From positions 1-35,391 of the forward strand of contig JAFLJO010000064.1 in NCBI GenBank assembly GCA_022712975.1: a DNA stretch of 35,391 bases, read 5' to 3'. The DNA comes from Desulfocapsa sp. (GTDB lineage Bacteria > Desulfobacterota > Desulfobulbia > Desulfobulbales > Desulfocapsaceae). Each line of letters begins with the position of its first letter. The stretch's first letter is position 1. Below are positions 15,292 to 26,594 of the stretch, one piece after another. The notes below the pieces were generated by a model, which did not search any database, was not told the DNA's origin, and worked only from the letters and a program-made list of their open reading frames with translations. Made by a program: the position numbers and the translations under genes.

Positions 15292-17229
15292 ATGGGAAAG
15301 ATAATTGGAATTGACCTTGGAACCACAAATTCATGTGTGGCTGTGATGGAGGGTGGGGATCCCATCGTTATTGCCAACGTGGAAGGAAATCGAACCACCC
15401 CTTCCATCGTTGCCTTTACAGATGGTGGTGAACGTCTGGTTGGACAAGTGGCAAAACGTCAGGCTGTTACCAATCCGGAACGAACTTTGTACGCTGTTAA
15501 ACGCCTTATCGGACGAAATTTTAAAGATGCAGAAGTTCAAAAGTCAGCAGAGATCAGCCCTTTTAAAATTATTGAAGGAAAGGGTGGTGGCGCTGCAATT
15601 GAAGTTGAAGGCAAAAACTATACACCAGCTGAAATTTCAGCCATGATCCTTGGTAAAATGAAGCAAACTGCTGAAGAGTATCTTGGCGAGGAAGTAACAG
15701 ACGCTGTTGTTACCGTTCCAGCGTACTTTAATGATGCTCAGCGTCAGGCAACCAAAGATGCCGGTAAAATCGCAGGATTGAATGTTCAGCGTATTATCAA
15801 CGAGCCAACTGCTGCTTCTCTTGCCTATGGACTTGATAAAAAAGGCGAAGAAAAAATTGCAGTTTTCGATCTTGGCGGCGGTACCTTTGATGTTTCCATC
15901 CTTGAGATTGGTGATGGTGTTTTTGAAGTAAAATCAACCAATGGTGATACATTCCTTGGTGGTGAAGATTTTGATATGCGTATCGTGAACTGGCTTGCTG
16001 ATGAGTTTAAGCGTGAGCAGGGGATTGATCTTCGAACGGATAAAATGGCTCTTCAGCGTTTAAAAGAAGAGGGTGAAAAGGCTAAAATGGAGCTTTCCAC
16101 CACCACAGAGACTGATATTAATCTGCCTTTTATTACAGCAGACGCATCCGGCCCTAAACATCTTAATATCAAACTGAGCCGTGCCAAATATGAGGCTCTT
16201 GTTGAAGACCTTGTTGAACGTACCGTTGGACCCTGTAAGACTGCACTGAAAGATGCCGGGTTGTCTGCTTCTGACATCGATGAGGTGATTATCGTTGGTG
16301 GAATGAGCCGGATGCCAAAAGTACAGGAAAAAGTAAAAGAAATATTTGGTAAAGAGCCCCATAAGGGCGTGAATCCTGATGAAGTTGTAGCTATTGGAGC
16401 AGCCATTCAGGGTGGTGTTCTTCAGGGCGATGTGAAAGATGTACTTCTTCTTGATGTTACCCCGCTGTCACTTGGTATTGAAACCCTTGGTGGTGTGACC
16501 ACTAAGCTGATTGATAAAAACACCACGGTTCCTACTAAAAAGAGCCAGACTTTCTCAACAGCTGCCGATAACCAGCCTGCTGTTTCTATTCACGTACTCC
16601 AGGGTGAGCGTGAAATGGCACAGGATAATAAAACAATCGGTCGCTTTGAGCTTACCGATATCCCACCATCACCTCGTGGTGTACCACAGATTGAGGTTTC
16701 TTTTGACCTTGATGCCAACGGTATCTTAAATGTATCTGCTAAGGATCTTGGAACAAACAAAGAGCAATCTATCCGTATCACCGCCTCTTCCGGACTGTCT
16801 GAGAAGGAGATTGAACAGATGAAACAGGATGCTGAGGAGCATGCTGAGGAAGATAAAAAACGTAAAGCACTGGTTGAAGCCCGCAATAATGCTGATGGGC
16901 TGATGCATGCATCTGAAAAATCACTGAAAGATCTCGGTGACAAAGTAGATGCAGAGACTAAAGCTAATGTTGAAAAAGAAATTGCAAACGTTAAACTGGC
17001 TGTTGAGGGTGATGATACTGATGCCATCAACGCTGCAATTGAGGAACTGACCAAGGCTTCTCATAAGCTTGCTGAGATTATGTATTCCCAGGCTTCTAAG
17101 GATGGGCCTGGTGCTGGTGGAGCAGGTGCTGATGCTGGCGGCGGCGCAGACGCCGGTGCAGACGCTCAGCAGGATGACGATGTTGTTGATGCTGACTTTG
17201 AAGAAGTGAAGGAAGACGACAAAAAGTAA
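15292..17229 (+). CDS. dnaK: Chaperone protein DnaK (Hsp70)
   Basis: ATP-dependent Hsp70 chaperone, 645 residues. The nucleotide-binding domain begins [18 protein letters not shown] and holds the phosphate loops [19 protein letters not shown] and [12 protein letters not shown]. The substrate-binding domain starts after the linker [13 protein letters not shown]. The lid is followed by a Gly/Ala/Asp-rich tail ending in the acidic EEVKEDDKK. The order grpE-dnaK is conserved. A good terminator ends the gene. A TTGACA at 15246 upstream of dnaK might provide a second promoter. Confidence 0.98.
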   Translation: MGKIIGIDLGTTNSCVAVMEGGDPIVIANVEGNRTTPSIVAFTDGGERLVGQVAKRQAVTNPERTLYAVKRLIGRNFKDAEVQKSAEISPFKIIEGKGGGAAIEVEGKNYTPAEISAMILGKMKQTAEEYLGEEVTDAVVTVPAYFNDAQRQATKDAGKIAGLNVQRIINEPTAASLAYGLDKKGEEKIAVFDLGGGTFDVSILEIGDGVFEVKSTNGDTFLGGEDFDMRIVNWLADEFKREQGIDLRTDKMALQRLKEEGEKAKMELSTTTETDINLPFITADASGPKHLNIKLSRAKYEALVEDLVERTVGPCKTALKDAGLSASDIDEVIIVGGMSRMPKVQEKVKEIFGKEPHKGVNPDEVVAIGAAIQGGVLQGDVKDVLLLDVTPLSLGIETLGGVTTKLIDKNTTVPTKKSQTFSTAADNQPAVSIHVLQGEREMAQDNKTIGRFELTDIPPSPRGVPQIEVSFDLDANGILNVSAKDLGTNKEQSIRITASSGLSEKEIEQMKQDAEEHAEEDKKRKALVEARNNADGLMHASEKSLKDLGDKVDAETKANVEKEIANVKLAVEGDDTDAINAAIEELTKASHKLAEIMYSQASKDGPGAGGAGADAGGGADAGADAQQDDDVVDADFEEVKEDDKK

Positions 17230-17276
17230 TTTGCTTGAACGGTCTCTGTCTGTCATAACAGACAAGAACTAAAAAA

Positions 17277-17312
17277 GGGTAATCCGATGAATTTCGGATT
17301 ACCCTTTTTTTT
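17277..17312 (+). terminator. Rho-independent terminator after dnaK
   Basis: GGGTAATCCGA pairs with TCGGATTACCC around a six-base loop and is followed directly by eight T. It is preceded by a smaller hairpin (TGTCTGT/ACAGACA, 17247-17264). Confidence 0.92.
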
Positions 17313-17339
17313 CGTTTTTAGCTGGAGTAGTATGCTCGT

Positions 17340-17395
17340 GCCAGAAGCCAGAAGCCAGAAGCCAGAAGCCAGAAGCCAGAAGCCAGAAATCAGAA
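17340..17395. repeat. Heptamer tandem array (GCCAGAA)7 plus one variant
   Basis: Seven perfect copies of GCCAGAA are followed by ATCAGAA. The array lies between the dnaK terminator and the trpS start. It is not part of trpS, because the conserved N-terminus of TrpS begins downstream. Length may vary between strains through slippage. Confidence 0.95.
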
Positions 17396-17427
17396 ATCAT
17401 ACACTTACTCAACAGCTATATATTATA

Positions 17428-18393
17428 ATGAAAATCTTATCAGGTATTCAGCCTTCTGGGCAGCTCCACATTGGAAATTATTTCGGAATGATGAAAACCA
17501 TGATTTCCAATATGGAAAATTCCGATCTCTATGTCTTTATTGTTGACCTCCACGCACTTACATCCGTCCACGATAGACAAAAACTTGCAACAGGAACTCT
17601 TGAGGCCGCAGCCGATTTCCTGGCACTCGGTCTTGACCCTGAGAAATGTACATTCTGGGCGCAGTCTGATGTTCCCGAAGTATGTGAACTGGCATGGATA
17701 CTTTCCACCCTTACTCCCATGGGGCTTATGGAACGTTGTCATTCATATAAAGATAAAGTCGCAAAGGGAATTGATGCAAGCCATGGTCTGTTTTCTTATC
17801 CTGTTTTAATGGCTGCAGACATTCTTCTTTATCAGGCAGATCGGGTACCGGTTGGAAAGGATCAGAAACAGCACTTGGAAGTCGCAAGGGATATTGCCCA
17901 GAAGTTTAATAATGTTTTTGGCGAAACGTTTGTTGTTCCAGAGCCCTTTATCAGTGAAACAACGGCCACTGTTCCCGGGCTTGACGGGCAAAAGATGTCA
18001 AAGTCATACGGGAATACTATACCGATCTTTCTTGAAGGCAAACAGTTGAAAAAGAAGGTGATGGCCATTGCAACTGATGCAACACCCGTTGAAGATCCAA
18101 AAGATCCTGACAAATGTAATCTCTATACCATGCTTAAACTTTTTGCCACTCCCGAGAGATTACAGGAAGTTCGTGACTTGTATGTGAATGGTGGTGCGGC
18201 CTATGGCTATATTAAACTTGAATTGCTCGATCTTATAAGTGATTATTACGCAGACGCCCGCCAGAAAAAGGCAGAATTTCTTGCTGACCCTGAGATGCTT
18301 CGTGTCATTTTACGAAAAGGTGCAGAGCGGGCACGTGAAAAAGCTGTTATCACGCTTGATCTGGTACGTGACCGGGTTGGTCTGAAGTATTAA
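17428..18393 (+). CDS. trpS: Tryptophanyl-tRNA synthetase
   Basis: Class I synthetase that charges tRNA-Trp in the cytosol. The 322-residue product begins MKILSGIQPSGQLHIGNYFG, with the HIGH-type motif as HIGN, and has KMSKS in DGQKMSKSYGNTI. The frame is open further upstream to 17287, but that would add translated heptamer repeats and terminator sequence. The family N-terminus fixes the start at ATG 17428. No clear Shine-Dalgarno precedes it, and the leader is the heptamer array plus an AT-rich stretch. Confidence 0.97.
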   Translation: MKILSGIQPSGQLHIGNYFGMMKTMISNMENSDLYVFIVDLHALTSVHDRQKLATGTLEAAADFLALGLDPEKCTFWAQSDVPEVCELAWILSTLTPMGLMERCHSYKDKVAKGIDASHGLFSYPVLMAADILLYQADRVPVGKDQKQHLEVARDIAQKFNNVFGETFVVPEPFISETTATVPGLDGQKMSKSYGNTIPIFLEGKQLKKKVMAIATDATPVEDPKDPDKCNLYTMLKLFATPERLQEVRDLYVNGGAAYGYIKLELLDLISDYYADARQKKAEFLADPEMLRVILRKGAERAREKAVITLDLVRDRVGLKY

Positions 18394-18399
18394 TAATCA

Positions 18400-18447
18400 G
18401 TAACTGTTCACCACAAATGCTGATTTACAGTAAACTTGGTTTCGTAA
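18400..18447 (-). repeat. Dispersed 48-bp repeat, copy 3
   Basis: Reverse complement of 5417-5464 over all 48 bases. It lies seven bases after the trpS stop, between convergent trpS and the peptidyl-prolyl isomerase gene. Confidence 0.88.
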
Positions 18448-18526
18448 GGATTCTCAAAACCAAAAAAGGCCTGACAGGAAATATATTCCAATCAAGCATT
18501 TATGATGATGTCAAAAAAATTCCTAA

Positions 18527-19558
18527 TTAAAAATCAATCAATTCCACATCAAAGATCATAGTGGCATTGGGTGGGATTGGGCCGCGTCCTGATGGCCCAT
18601 AGCCAAGATCTGAGGGGATGATAAGGGTACGTTTTTCACCTTTTTTCATTGTAAGCAAGGCTTCGTCCCAACCTTTAATAACTCTTCCCTCGCCAACCGG
18701 AAAATCAATGGGGGCACCACGATCTACAGAGGAGTCAAATGTAGTTCCATCGAGTAATTTACCGGTATAATGAACCTTAACCATTGTACCGGATGCAGGA
18801 GTCTCACCCGATCCTTCAGCAGTGACTACATATTTGAGACCGGTGTCGGTGGTGATTGCATCGGGATACTTTTCCTTGATTTGCTCCATGGTGTCTTCCA
18901 TGCCAGAGAGTTCTTTTTCTTTGGCTCTGGATTCCTGACTTTCAAGGAGTGCATCAAAAGCAGCCTGGTCACCTTTAAAGGCCTTTGCGTCAGTTCCTAC
19001 CCGGATGATCTCAATTGTTTCAATTTTATCACCTTTCTGGATTTTGTTGACCACATCCATACCTGATACCACATGACCAAAGACAGTGTGTTTTCCATCA
19101 AGATGTGGGGTGGGAACATGGGTGATAAAGAACTGACTGCCGTTAGTTCCAGGGCCTGCATTAGCCATTGACAAGATACCTGGATTGTCATGTTTGAGGC
19201 TAGGATCAATCTCATCGGGGAAGGTGTACCCAGGGCCTCCCGTGCCGGTTCCTAGTGGGCAACCACCCTGAACCATGAAATCTTTGATTACTCGGTGAAA
19301 GCTCAGGTTATCATAAAAGCGAGTGCCTGCTTTACCGGAACCTCCCCCAAGTTCTTTGGTGCCTTCTGCAAGACCCACAAAGTTAGCAACGGTGATAGGG
19401 GTTTTTACGTATTCAAGTTCGCAGATGATTTCGCCTTTATTGGTGACGAATTTTGCGTACATGCCATCTGCCAGTTTGTTTTCTGCCATTACGAATTCTC
19501 CAAATGAAATAAATAATAAAAAAAGTGCTGTAATAAGTAAAGATAGTATCTTATGCAT
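18527..19558 (-). CDS. Secreted peptidyl-prolyl isomerase, cyclophilin-FKBP fusion
   Basis: A 343-residue exported folding factor. A signal peptide (about 1-25, ending VMAENK) is followed by a cyclophilin domain (about 30-195). Characteristic stretches are [21 protein letters not shown] and [20 protein letters not shown] helical linker (about 195-235) leads to an FKBP domain, with [37 protein letters not shown] and [20 protein letters not shown]. Both proline-isomerase domains keep their usual core residues. It probably acts on proteins in the periplasm. Two isomerase folds in one chain is a known but uncommon arrangement. The gene is divergent from carA. Confidence 0.92.
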   Translation of the reverse strand: MHKILSLLITALFLLFISFGEFVMAENKLADGMYAKFVTNKGEIICELEYVKTPITVANFVGLAEGTKELGGGSGKAGTRFYDNLSFHRVIKDFMVQGGCPLGTGTGGPGYTFPDEIDPSLKHDNPGILSMANAGPGTNGSQFFITHVPTPHLDGKHTVFGHVVSGMDVVNKIQKGDKIETIEIIRVGTDAKAFKGDQAAFDALLESQESRAKEKELSGMEDTMEQIKEKYPDAITTDTGLKYVVTAEGSGETPASGTMVKVHYTGKLLDGTTFDSSVDRGAPIDFPVGEGRVIKGWDEALLTMKKGEKRTLIIPSDLGYGPSGRGPIPPNATMIFDVELIDF

Positions 19559-19693
19559 GATTGTTCCTTCTGGAAAGGGGGAGTGTAAAAAAAATTTAAC
19601 ATTAACTTAATACTCAATTACGAGAAAGAAAAAAAGGAAAATGGAGACATAGTCGCTGAATGTTGGATTTTCCTGAAATGATCCCGATTCCTG

Positions 19694-19722
19694 TTGACTC
19701 CAATCCATATCTTGAGTTTAAT
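19694..19722 (+). promoter_or_regulatory. Candidate promoter of carA
   Basis: TTGACT (19694-19699), 17-base spacer, TTTAAT (19717-19722). The predicted leader is about 110 bases and holds a small hairpin, AGCTC-GGCAAA-GAGCT (about 19792-19807), not followed by a clean U-run. Confidence 0.4.
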
Positions 19723-19837
19723 GATACGATTTTTTTCTATACTGTGTTTACCTGAATAAAAAAAGTAGTACATCGATAATACTGTGTAAAGCTCGGCAAA
19801 GAGCTGTTTTCTGAGAAGCAAAGAACAAGGGAAATAT

Positions 19838-20959
19838 ATGAAAGCATTGATTGCCCTAGAAGATGGAACCCTATTTGAAGGACGTTCGTTTACCGGATCC
19901 GGCGAAGCCATTGGTGAAATCGTTTTCAATACCTCCATGAGCGGATACCAGGAGATTTTGACCGACCCTTCATACACTGGTCAGATTGTCACTATGACCT
20001 ATCCTCTCATTGGTAATTATGGTGTGAATACGGATGATATGGAGTCCGATTCTGTTCACCCTAAGGCCTTTCTCGTTAAAGAGTATAATGCATACCCATC
20101 CAATTTCAGATCGGAACAGACTTTGGCCGATTTTTTGATCGAGTATGGAACTCTTGGCGTGGAAGGTTTTGATACCCGTGCGCTTGTTCGTCATATTCGA
20201 ACTAAAGGTGCTATGAAGAGTGTTGTCTCAACTGTTGATCTTGATCCTGAATCACTTGTGGCAAAAGCCCGTTCCTGGACAGGTCTTGTTAGGCAGGATA
20301 TGGTGAGTAAAGTAAGTTGTAGGGAACCTTACGGCTGGGCCGATAATGGCGTGGTTCCAGGAACTGACTTTACAACCGTGCAGGCAGGGATTGATAATCC
20401 TCTCAAGATTGTGGCCTTTGATTTTGGTCTTAAATACAATCAATTGCGTATATTTACAGAAAAAGGCTGTCAGGTGCAGGTGGTACCCGCTTCAACCGAT
20501 GCAGACACTGTGCTTGGCATGAATCCAGACGGAATATTTCTCTCCAATGGTCCGGGTGATCCTGAAGGCGTACCTGCTGTGGTGGATACAATTCGTACAC
20601 TTCTTGGTAAAAAACCAATGTTTGGAATTTGTCTTGGGCACCAGATTCTTGGACTTGCCTATGGTGGTTCTACATTTAAGCTTAAATTTGGGCATCGCGG
20701 CGGCAATCAGCCGGTGAAGGATCTTAGTACCGCTAAGGTTGAAATTACATCTCAGAACCATGGGTTTTGTGTGAATATGGACAGTCTCAATTCTGACGAT
20801 GTGGAGCTTACTCATATTAATTTGAACGATGGCTCGGTTGAAGGGATGCGTCATAAAAGATATCCGGCTTTTTCTGTTCAATACCATCCCGAACATGCAC
20901 CGGGTCCACATGATGCCATATATCTTTTTGATCGTTTCATAGAGATGATGCGCAAGTAA
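19838..20959 (+). CDS. carA: Carbamoyl-phosphate synthase, small (glutaminase) subunit
   Basis: Supplies ammonia from glutamine to CarB for carbamoyl phosphate, feeding pyrimidine and arginine synthesis. The 373-residue protein has the CarA-specific N-terminal domain (GEIVFNTSMSGYQEILTDPS). The class I amidotransferase domain follows, with triad C265 (MFGICLGHQ), H350 and E352 (VQYHPEHAPGP). carB lies 226 bases downstream with its own candidate promoter, a wider gap than usual for this pair. Confidence 0.98.
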   Translation: MKALIALEDGTLFEGRSFTGSGEAIGEIVFNTSMSGYQEILTDPSYTGQIVTMTYPLIGNYGVNTDDMESDSVHPKAFLVKEYNAYPSNFRSEQTLADFLIEYGTLGVEGFDTRALVRHIRTKGAMKSVVSTVDLDPESLVAKARSWTGLVRQDMVSKVSCREPYGWADNGVVPGTDFTTVQAGIDNPLKIVAFDFGLKYNQLRIFTEKGCQVQVVPASTDADTVLGMNPDGIFLSNGPGDPEGVPAVVDTIRTLLGKKPMFGICLGHQILGLAYGGSTFKLKFGHRGGNQPVKDLSTAKVEITSQNHGFCVNMDSLNSDDVELTHINLNDGSVEGMRHKRYPAFSVQYHPEHAPGPHDAIYLFDRFIEMMRK

Positions 20960-20984
20960 TCGGCAAAAGAAAAAAACGTTACAA

Positions 20985-21014
20985 TTGACAAGTTTGTAAA
21001 AAGCAAGGTATTAG
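20985..21014 (+). promoter_or_regulatory. Candidate promoter of carB
   Basis: TTGACA (20985-20990), 18-base spacer, TATTAG (21009-21014), in the 226-base gap between carA and carB, with a leader of about 165 bases. Confidence 0.4.
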
Positions 21015-21185
21015 GTGGTAATTTAAAAAACTCCATATGCAATGCGCGTAAAGTTTCTATTGTTTCGGTGGAATAAAACACATCGGAATGAAGAAGTTTT
21101 GTACCCCAGGGACACTTCCAACGGGCGCACAACGTAGCAGATCAAGACTTTTACGGCGCCATCAAAATTCGGGAAAACTTCTCTT

Positions 21186-24100
21186 ATGCCAAAACGTACA
21201 GATATAAAAAAGATTCTCATCATAGGCTCCGGGCCAATTATAATCAGCCAGGCTTGCGAATTCGATTACTCGGGTGCTCAGGCAGTAAAGGCATTGACGG
21301 AAGAGGGCTATGAAGTTGTCCTCATTAACTCCAATCCGGCAACTATCATGACTGATCCGGAGCTTGCTGATTATACCTATATCGAGCCAATCACTCCTGA
21401 AATGGTGATCAAGGTTATCGAGAAAGAACGCCCTGATGCCCTACTTCCTACGCTTGGTGGACAGACAGCATTGAATACTGCCATTAAGGTTGCAGAGACC
21501 GGTGCACTTGAGAAATACAATGTGGAGATGCTGGCTGCCGATATCAGTGTTATCAAAAAGGCTGAGGGCAGGGAAGAGTTTAAGGAAGCCATGGAGAACA
21601 TTGGTTTAAATGTTCCCAAGTCTTATATTGTTCATACGCTCGCTGATGCGATGAAAGCTGGGGCTGATATTGGCTTCCCCATTATTATACGACCAAGTTT
21701 TACACTCGGCGGAACAGGCGGTGGGGTTGCCTATAATCGCCAGGAATTGGAAGAACTTTCTTCTTCGGGACTTGATCTGTCCATGACCACTGAGATCATG
21801 ATTGAACGCAGCTTGCTCGGCTGGAAAGAGTTTGAGCTTGAGCTTATGCGTGATTCCAAAGACAACGTGGTCATCATCTGTTCCATTGAAAACATTGATG
21901 CTATGGGTGTGCATACTGGAGATTCAATTACCGTAGCACCGGCTCAGACCCTGACTGATCGGGAATATCAGGAAATGCGTGATGCCTCCATTGCCATTAT
22001 TCGTGAGATTGGTGTTGAGACTGGTGGCTCCAATGTGCAGTTTGCCGTTAACCCCGTTGATGGTGAGTTGATGGTAATTGAGATGAACCCCCGTGTTTCC
22101 AGAAGCTCGGCACTGGCTTCCAAGGCAACCGGATTTCCCATTGCAAAAATTGCCGCAAAACTTGCCGTTGGCTTTACGCTTGATGAATTAAAGAATGATA
22201 TCACCCGTGAAACATACGCAGCTTTTGAACCCAGCATTGATTATTGTGTGGTAAAAATTCCACGCTGGACCTTTGAAAAATTTCCGGAAGCAGAAGATGT
22301 CTTAAGTACTGCCATGAAGTCAGTAGGTGAGACAATGGCCATGGGTCGAACGTTTAAAGAGGCTTTCCAGAAGGGGATGCGATCACTTGAAACTGGAAGG
22401 TTTGGTTTTGGTGGAGACGGCAAGGAAGAACTCACCCATCTTGATTTCGAAGATCTTGAAGCCGGTTTGCGCAAACCAAATTCCAAGCGGATGAATTACA
22501 TCCACGAAGCATTAAAACGTGATACTTCCATTGAAAAGCTCTCTGAACTGACTCGGATAGATCCCTGGTTTCTGTATAATTTTCAACAGATTGTAACAAA
22601 AGAAAAGAGTATTCTGGAAACGGGCTTTAAAGGACTGAATCCTACGTTCCTAAGAAGCTGCAAAGAGTACGGATTTTCAGATCATCAGCTTGCATTCCTT
22701 ACCGGGACATCAGAAAAAGACGTACGGGAACTCAGGAAAAATCTGGGAGTTGAACCAGTATATAAATCGGTAGATACCTGTGCGGCAGAGTTCGAGTCGT
22801 ACACTCCCTATTACTATTCCACCTACGAGCAGGAAAACGAGGCAACTGCAACGGATAAAAAGAAGATCATTATCCTTGGCGGTGGGCCTAACCGTATCGG
22901 ACAGGGAATCGAGTTTGATTATTGCTGTGTCCACGCCTCTTTTGCACTTGCAGAAATTGGTGTGGAATCCATCATGGTAAACTCAAACCCTGAAACAGTT
23001 TCCACGGACTATGATACCTCTGATAAACTCTACTTTGAGCCGCTCACCTTTGAAGATGTTTTAAATATTATTGATCTTGAAAAACCTGATGGTGTTATCG
23101 TTCAGTTCGGTGGACAGACTCCACTTAATCTGGCTGTTGCTCTTGAAGAAGAAGGCGTGCCCATTGTCGGGACGTCACCTGATTCCATTGACAGGGCAGA
23201 GGATCGAAAACGTTTTCAGCAGTTTTTACAGAAGCTTGGCCTTCGTCAGCCGGAGAATGATACGGTTTTCACTCTGGAAGAGGCACTAATAGTTGCAAAT
23301 AAAATAGGGTATCCCGTTGTGGTTCGTCCTTCTTATGTCCTTGGCGGACGGGATATGCGTATTGTCTATAACGATGACGAAATCCGTGATTTTATGAAGA
23401 TCCCCGCTATTGCGGGAGCAGAGCATCCGGTACTGATAGACAGGTTTTTAAAAGATGCCATTGAAGTGGATGTGGATGCACTCTGTGATGGAGACGATAC
23501 CATCATCGGTGGAATCATGCAGCACATTGAAGAAGCCGGAATTCACTCAGGAGATTCTGCCTGTGTGTTGCCTCCTCATACCTTGCCTGCTGATATGATC
23601 GCTGAGATAAAAGAAGCAAGCCGTGCCATGGCACTTGAGCTTGGTGTTCTTGGTCTCATGAATGTTCAGTTTGCTGTAAAAGGTGATGATTTGTATGTTC
23701 TTGAAGTAAACCCGAGAGCATCCAGAACCGTTCCGTTTGTTTCCAAGGCAACAGGTATTCCTCTTGCAAAAATTGCCACTAAGATCATGATGGGCAAGAC
23801 CTTAAAAGAGCTTGGGTTTACAGAAGAAGTTGAGATCAGCCATTGGGCTGTAAAAGAGGCGGTTTTTCCATTTGATCGCTTTGATAACGTGGATACCCTG
23901 CTTGGACCTGAGATGAAATCCACAGGTGAAGTTATGGGGATTGACGATGATCTGGGTCTGGCTCTTGCCAAAGCTCAGCTTGCCGCAGGGTCAGTCCTTC
24001 CCGTTTCCGGTACGGTCTTTATCAGTGTCCGGGACAGTGACAAAGAAACAATTCTTGCACCCGCTAAAACGCTGGTTGAAATGGGTTTTGATCTTGTTGC

Positions 24101-24419
24101 CACTACTGGAACGGCAGAGTTGTTGAAAATAAACGATATTCCTTGCGAACGGGTGAATAAAATATCACAAGGCCGGCCACATATCCTGGATAAAATGCAG
24201 GATAATCAGATCGCCTGGGTAGTAAATACTTCTGCGGGACGTCGTGCCACTGATGATTCGTATACCATTCGCCGGGCAGCACTGGAGTTACACATACCTT
24301 ATACCACAACAGCCACCGGTGCTGTTGCTTTTGTAATGGGGATGAAGGCCATGAGCGAAAAAGAAATTGGTGTACAGCCTGTACAATATTTCACACGAAA
24401 CATTAAAAAAGTGTCATAG
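21186..24419 (+). CDS. carB: Carbamoyl-phosphate synthase, large subunit
   Basis: A 1077-residue synthetase that makes carbamoyl phosphate from bicarbonate, ammonia and two ATP. The two homologous halves are evident: [20 protein letters not shown] near the N-terminus and [20 protein letters not shown] near residue 564. Each leads an ATP-grasp unit ([24 protein letters not shown]). The C-terminal MGS-like regulatory domain (from about 940, [15 protein letters not shown]) is where allosteric effectors bind in other CarB proteins. Length is normal, and no frameshift was seen. Confidence 0.98.
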   Translation: MPKRTDIKKILIIGSGPIIISQACEFDYSGAQAVKALTEEGYEVVLINSNPATIMTDPELADYTYIEPITPEMVIKVIEKERPDALLPTLGGQTALNTAIKVAETGALEKYNVEMLAADISVIKKAEGREEFKEAMENIGLNVPKSYIVHTLADAMKAGADIGFPIIIRPSFTLGGTGGGVAYNRQELEELSSSGLDLSMTTEIMIERSLLGWKEFELELMRDSKDNVVIICSIENIDAMGVHTGDSITVAPAQTLTDREYQEMRDASIAIIREIGVETGGSNVQFAVNPVDGELMVIEMNPRVSRSSALASKATGFPIAKIAAKLAVGFTLDELKNDITRETYAAFEPSIDYCVVKIPRWTFEKFPEAEDVLSTAMKSVGETMAMGRTFKEAFQKGMRSLETGRFGFGGDGKEELTHLDFEDLEAGLRKPNSKRMNYIHEALKRDTSIEKLSELTRIDPWFLYNFQQIVTKEKSILETGFKGLNPTFLRSCKEYGFSDHQLAFLTGTSEKDVRELRKNLGVEPVYKSVDTCAAEFESYTPYYYSTYEQENEATATDKKKIIILGGGPNRIGQGIEFDYCCVHASFALAEIGVESIMVNSNPETVSTDYDTSDKLYFEPLTFEDVLNIIDLEKPDGVIVQFGGQTPLNLAVALEEEGVPIVGTSPDSIDRAEDRKRFQQFLQKLGLRQPENDTVFTLEEALIVANKIGYPVVVRPSYVLGGRDMRIVYNDDEIRDFMKIPAIAGAEHPVLIDRFLKDAIEVDVDALCDGDDTIIGGIMQHIEEAGIHSGDSACVLPPHTLPADMIAEIKEASRAMALELGVLGLMNVQFAVKGDDLYVLEVNPRASRTVPFVSKATGIPLAKIATKIMMGKTLKELGFTEEVEISHWAVKEAVFPFDRFDNVDTLLGPEMKSTGEVMGIDDDLGLALAKAQLAAGSVLPVSGTVFISVRDSDKETILAPAKTLVEMGFDLVATTGTAELLKINDIPCERVNKISQGRPHILDKMQDNQIAWVVNTSAGRRATDDSYTIRRAALELHIPYTTTATGAVAFVMGMKAMSEKEIGVQPVQYFTRNIKKVS

Positions 24420-24499
24420 AATCCAGCTGCTTTCATCACAACAATCTTTTATGGAAATGCTTGGATTCCTGATGTTGACAGAAAAATACATAGAAGCCC

Positions 24500-24528
24500 T
24501 CGACAGAGTGCTTTTGCACCCTTATTAT
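24500..24528 (+). promoter_or_regulatory. Candidate promoter of ftsH
   Basis: TCGACA (24500-24505), 17-base spacer, TATTAT (24523-24528), about 75 bases before the ftsH start. The spacer contains a small GTGC/GCAC inverted repeat. Confidence 0.4.
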
Positions 24529-24603
24529 AACTTACTATTGTTTTAAAATTAATGACGTGTTTGTAGCGTTGTCTTTCTTTAATCTGGAGTTACGGAGGAA
24601 TAG

Positions 24604-26592
24604 TTGAATACTTTTTATAAAAATCTTTCTATGTGGCTGGTGATTGGTCTTTCTATGATCCTGCTCTTTAATCTTTTTAGCAAGCCCCAGGGACAAACAT
24701 CAACTTCGTTGACTTATAGTCAGTTTGTGTCGGCTGTTGAAAGTCATGAAATTTCCAAGGTGCAGATCTCAGGTGATATTGTTTCTGGAAATATGCGTGA
24801 TGGTAGCTCCTTTCGAGCGGTTTATCCTGTTAATGATAATGAGATGATCTCCATTCTGCGAAACAGCGGTGCGGATATTTCAGTCAAGGAAGTTCAGAGG
24901 GATTCTTTGATGATGACCATCTTTGTTTCATGGTTTCCCATGTTACTGCTTATTGGTGTCTGGGTCTTTTTTATGCGCCAGATGCAGATGGGGGGTGGTA
25001 AAGGCGGAGCACTCTCCTTTGGTAAAACCAAAGCCAAACTTCTGGAAAAGGGTGAGCATAAGGTAACCTTTGATGAGGTTGCCGGTATCGATGAAGCTAA
25101 GGAAGAGCTTGAAGAAATAATCGATTTCTTGAAAGATCCAGATAAATTCACCAAACTTGGAGCTCGCATTCCAAAAGGTGTACTGCTTGCGGGTTCTCCC
25201 GGTACCGGTAAGACTCTTCTTGCCAAGGCCATTGCAGGCGAAGCAGATGTTCCTTTCTTTACCATTTCCGGTTCTGACTTTGTGGAAATGTTTGTGGGTG
25301 TTGGAGCGTCGCGAGTTCGTGACCTCTTTAGTCAGGGTAAGAAAAATGCACCCTGCATCATCTTTATTGATGAGATTGATGCCGTTGGGCGTCATCGTGG
25401 TGCTGGTCTTGGTGGTGGTCATGATGAACGTGAGCAAACCCTGAATCAACTTCTTGTTGAGATGGATGGTTTTGAAGAGAATGAAGGTGTTATCATCGTT
25501 GCTGCAACGAACAGACCTGATGTTCTTGATCCGGCACTTCTTCGTCCAGGTCGTTTTGACCGCCAGGTAATTGTGCCCGTACCGGATGTTTTAGGCCGCC
25601 AAAAGATTTTAGAAATTTATGCTAAGAAAACCAAAATGAGATCCGATGTTGATATGGCAATCGTAGCTCGTGGAACGCCTGGTTTTACAGGGGCTGATCT
25701 TGAAAATCTAGTGAATGAAGCTGCTCTTATGGCTGCCCGAATCGGTGCTAGAAAGATCGATAAAGAAATGATCGACAAGGCCAAAGATAAAATCATGATG
25801 GGTGCTGAGCGCCGGTCCATGATTATTACAGACAGTGAAAAAGAAATCACTGCCTATCATGAAGCCGGGCATGCCATAGTTGCACGACTTCTACCGGGCA
25901 CTGATCCTATTCATAAGGTATCCATTATTCCTCGTGGCCGTGCCCTTGGTGTGACCATGCAGCTGCCAACCGATGAACGGTATACCCATTCCAAAAAATT
26001 CCTGGAAAATTCACTCTGTATCCTTTTCGGCGGACGTGTTGCGGAAAAACTCATCTTTAATGAGATCACAACAGGTGCCGGGAATGATATTGAGCGTGCT
26101 TCAGAAATGGCGCGTAAGATGGTTTGTGAATGGGGAATGAGTGAGAAAATGGGACCTCTCGCCTTTGGCAAGAAAGAGGAACAGATTTTTCTGGGCAGAG
26201 AAATCAATCAGCGTCGTGATTTCAGTGAGGATACAGCTAAAAAGATAGATGAAGAAGTGTATTACATTATCAAGGCTGCCAATGAGCAGGTTACTAAAAT
26301 ACTTACTGATAATTTGGATATCCTGAAACGGGTTGCTGAAGAATTGCTTGAGCATGAGACCATTGTTCTTGAAGATATCGAAGATGTTCTGGATGACCTT
26401 CGTCCCGGTCAGTATGAACGTACTGAAAAAGAGCCTGTGCTACTTAAAAAGAAAAAAAGACGTGCTGCGCCAAAGAGAACCGTCAAAGCCCCGGTTGTAG
26501 AGGAGCCTGAATCTGCTACAGAAACAAAATTGGAAGAAGCTGAGACAGTAGAGGAGACTTCTGTTGCACCTGAGGAAAAACCCAGGGAATAG
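24604..26592 (+). CDS. ftsH: ATP-dependent zinc metalloprotease FtsH
   Basis: Membrane-anchored AAA+ protease that degrades membrane and regulatory proteins. The 662-residue chain has two transmembrane helices (about 9-26 and 104-123) with a periplasmic domain between. Next come the AAA module, with Walker A GSPGTGKT (about 197-204), Walker [10 protein letters not shown] and [19 protein letters not shown], and the peptidase domain with HEAGH at 419-423. The start is TTG 24604, preceded by GGAGG at five bases. The C-terminal ~60 residues are a charged Glu/Lys/Ala-rich tail of no fixed family sequence. folP begins two bases after the stop. Confidence 0.97.
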   Translation: MNTFYKNLSMWLVIGLSMILLFNLFSKPQGQTSTSLTYSQFVSAVESHEISKVQISGDIVSGNMRDGSSFRAVYPVNDNEMISILRNSGADISVKEVQRDSLMMTIFVSWFPMLLLIGVWVFFMRQMQMGGGKGGALSFGKTKAKLLEKGEHKVTFDEVAGIDEAKEELEEIIDFLKDPDKFTKLGARIPKGVLLAGSPGTGKTLLAKAIAGEADVPFFTISGSDFVEMFVGVGASRVRDLFSQGKKNAPCIIFIDEIDAVGRHRGAGLGGGHDEREQTLNQLLVEMDGFEENEGVIIVAATNRPDVLDPALLRPGRFDRQVIVPVPDVLGRQKILEIYAKKTKMRSDVDMAIVARGTPGFTGADLENLVNEAALMAARIGARKIDKEMIDKAKDKIMMGAERRSMIITDSEKEITAYHEAGHAIVARLLPGTDPIHKVSIIPRGRALGVTMQLPTDERYTHSKKFLENSLCILFGGRVAEKLIFNEITTGAGNDIERASEMARKMVCEWGMSEKMGPLAFGKKEEQIFLGREINQRRDFSEDTAKKIDEEVYYIIKAANEQVTKILTDNLDILKRVAEELLEHETIVLEDIEDVLDDLRPGQYERTEKEPVLLKKKKRRAAPKRTVKAPVVEEPESATETKLEEAETVEETSVAPEEKPRE

Positions 26593-26594
26593 CG

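Noticed and set aside
16590..17054. Antisense 154-codon ORF within dnaK
   Set aside because: Ser/Ala-rich shadow of a highly conserved gene, with no independent start signals.
17340..17395. Possible CRISPR array
   Set aside because: Units are seven bases with no spacers; it is a simple tandem repeat and no cas gene is present.
17287..17427. Longer trpS start adding 47 residues
   Set aside because: The added part translates the dnaK terminator and heptamer array (repeated EARSQKP); the TrpS family N-terminus begins at 17428.
24943..25449. Antisense 168-codon ORF within ftsH
   Set aside because: Shadow of the AAA domain coding sequence; composition and lack of ribosome site argue against it.
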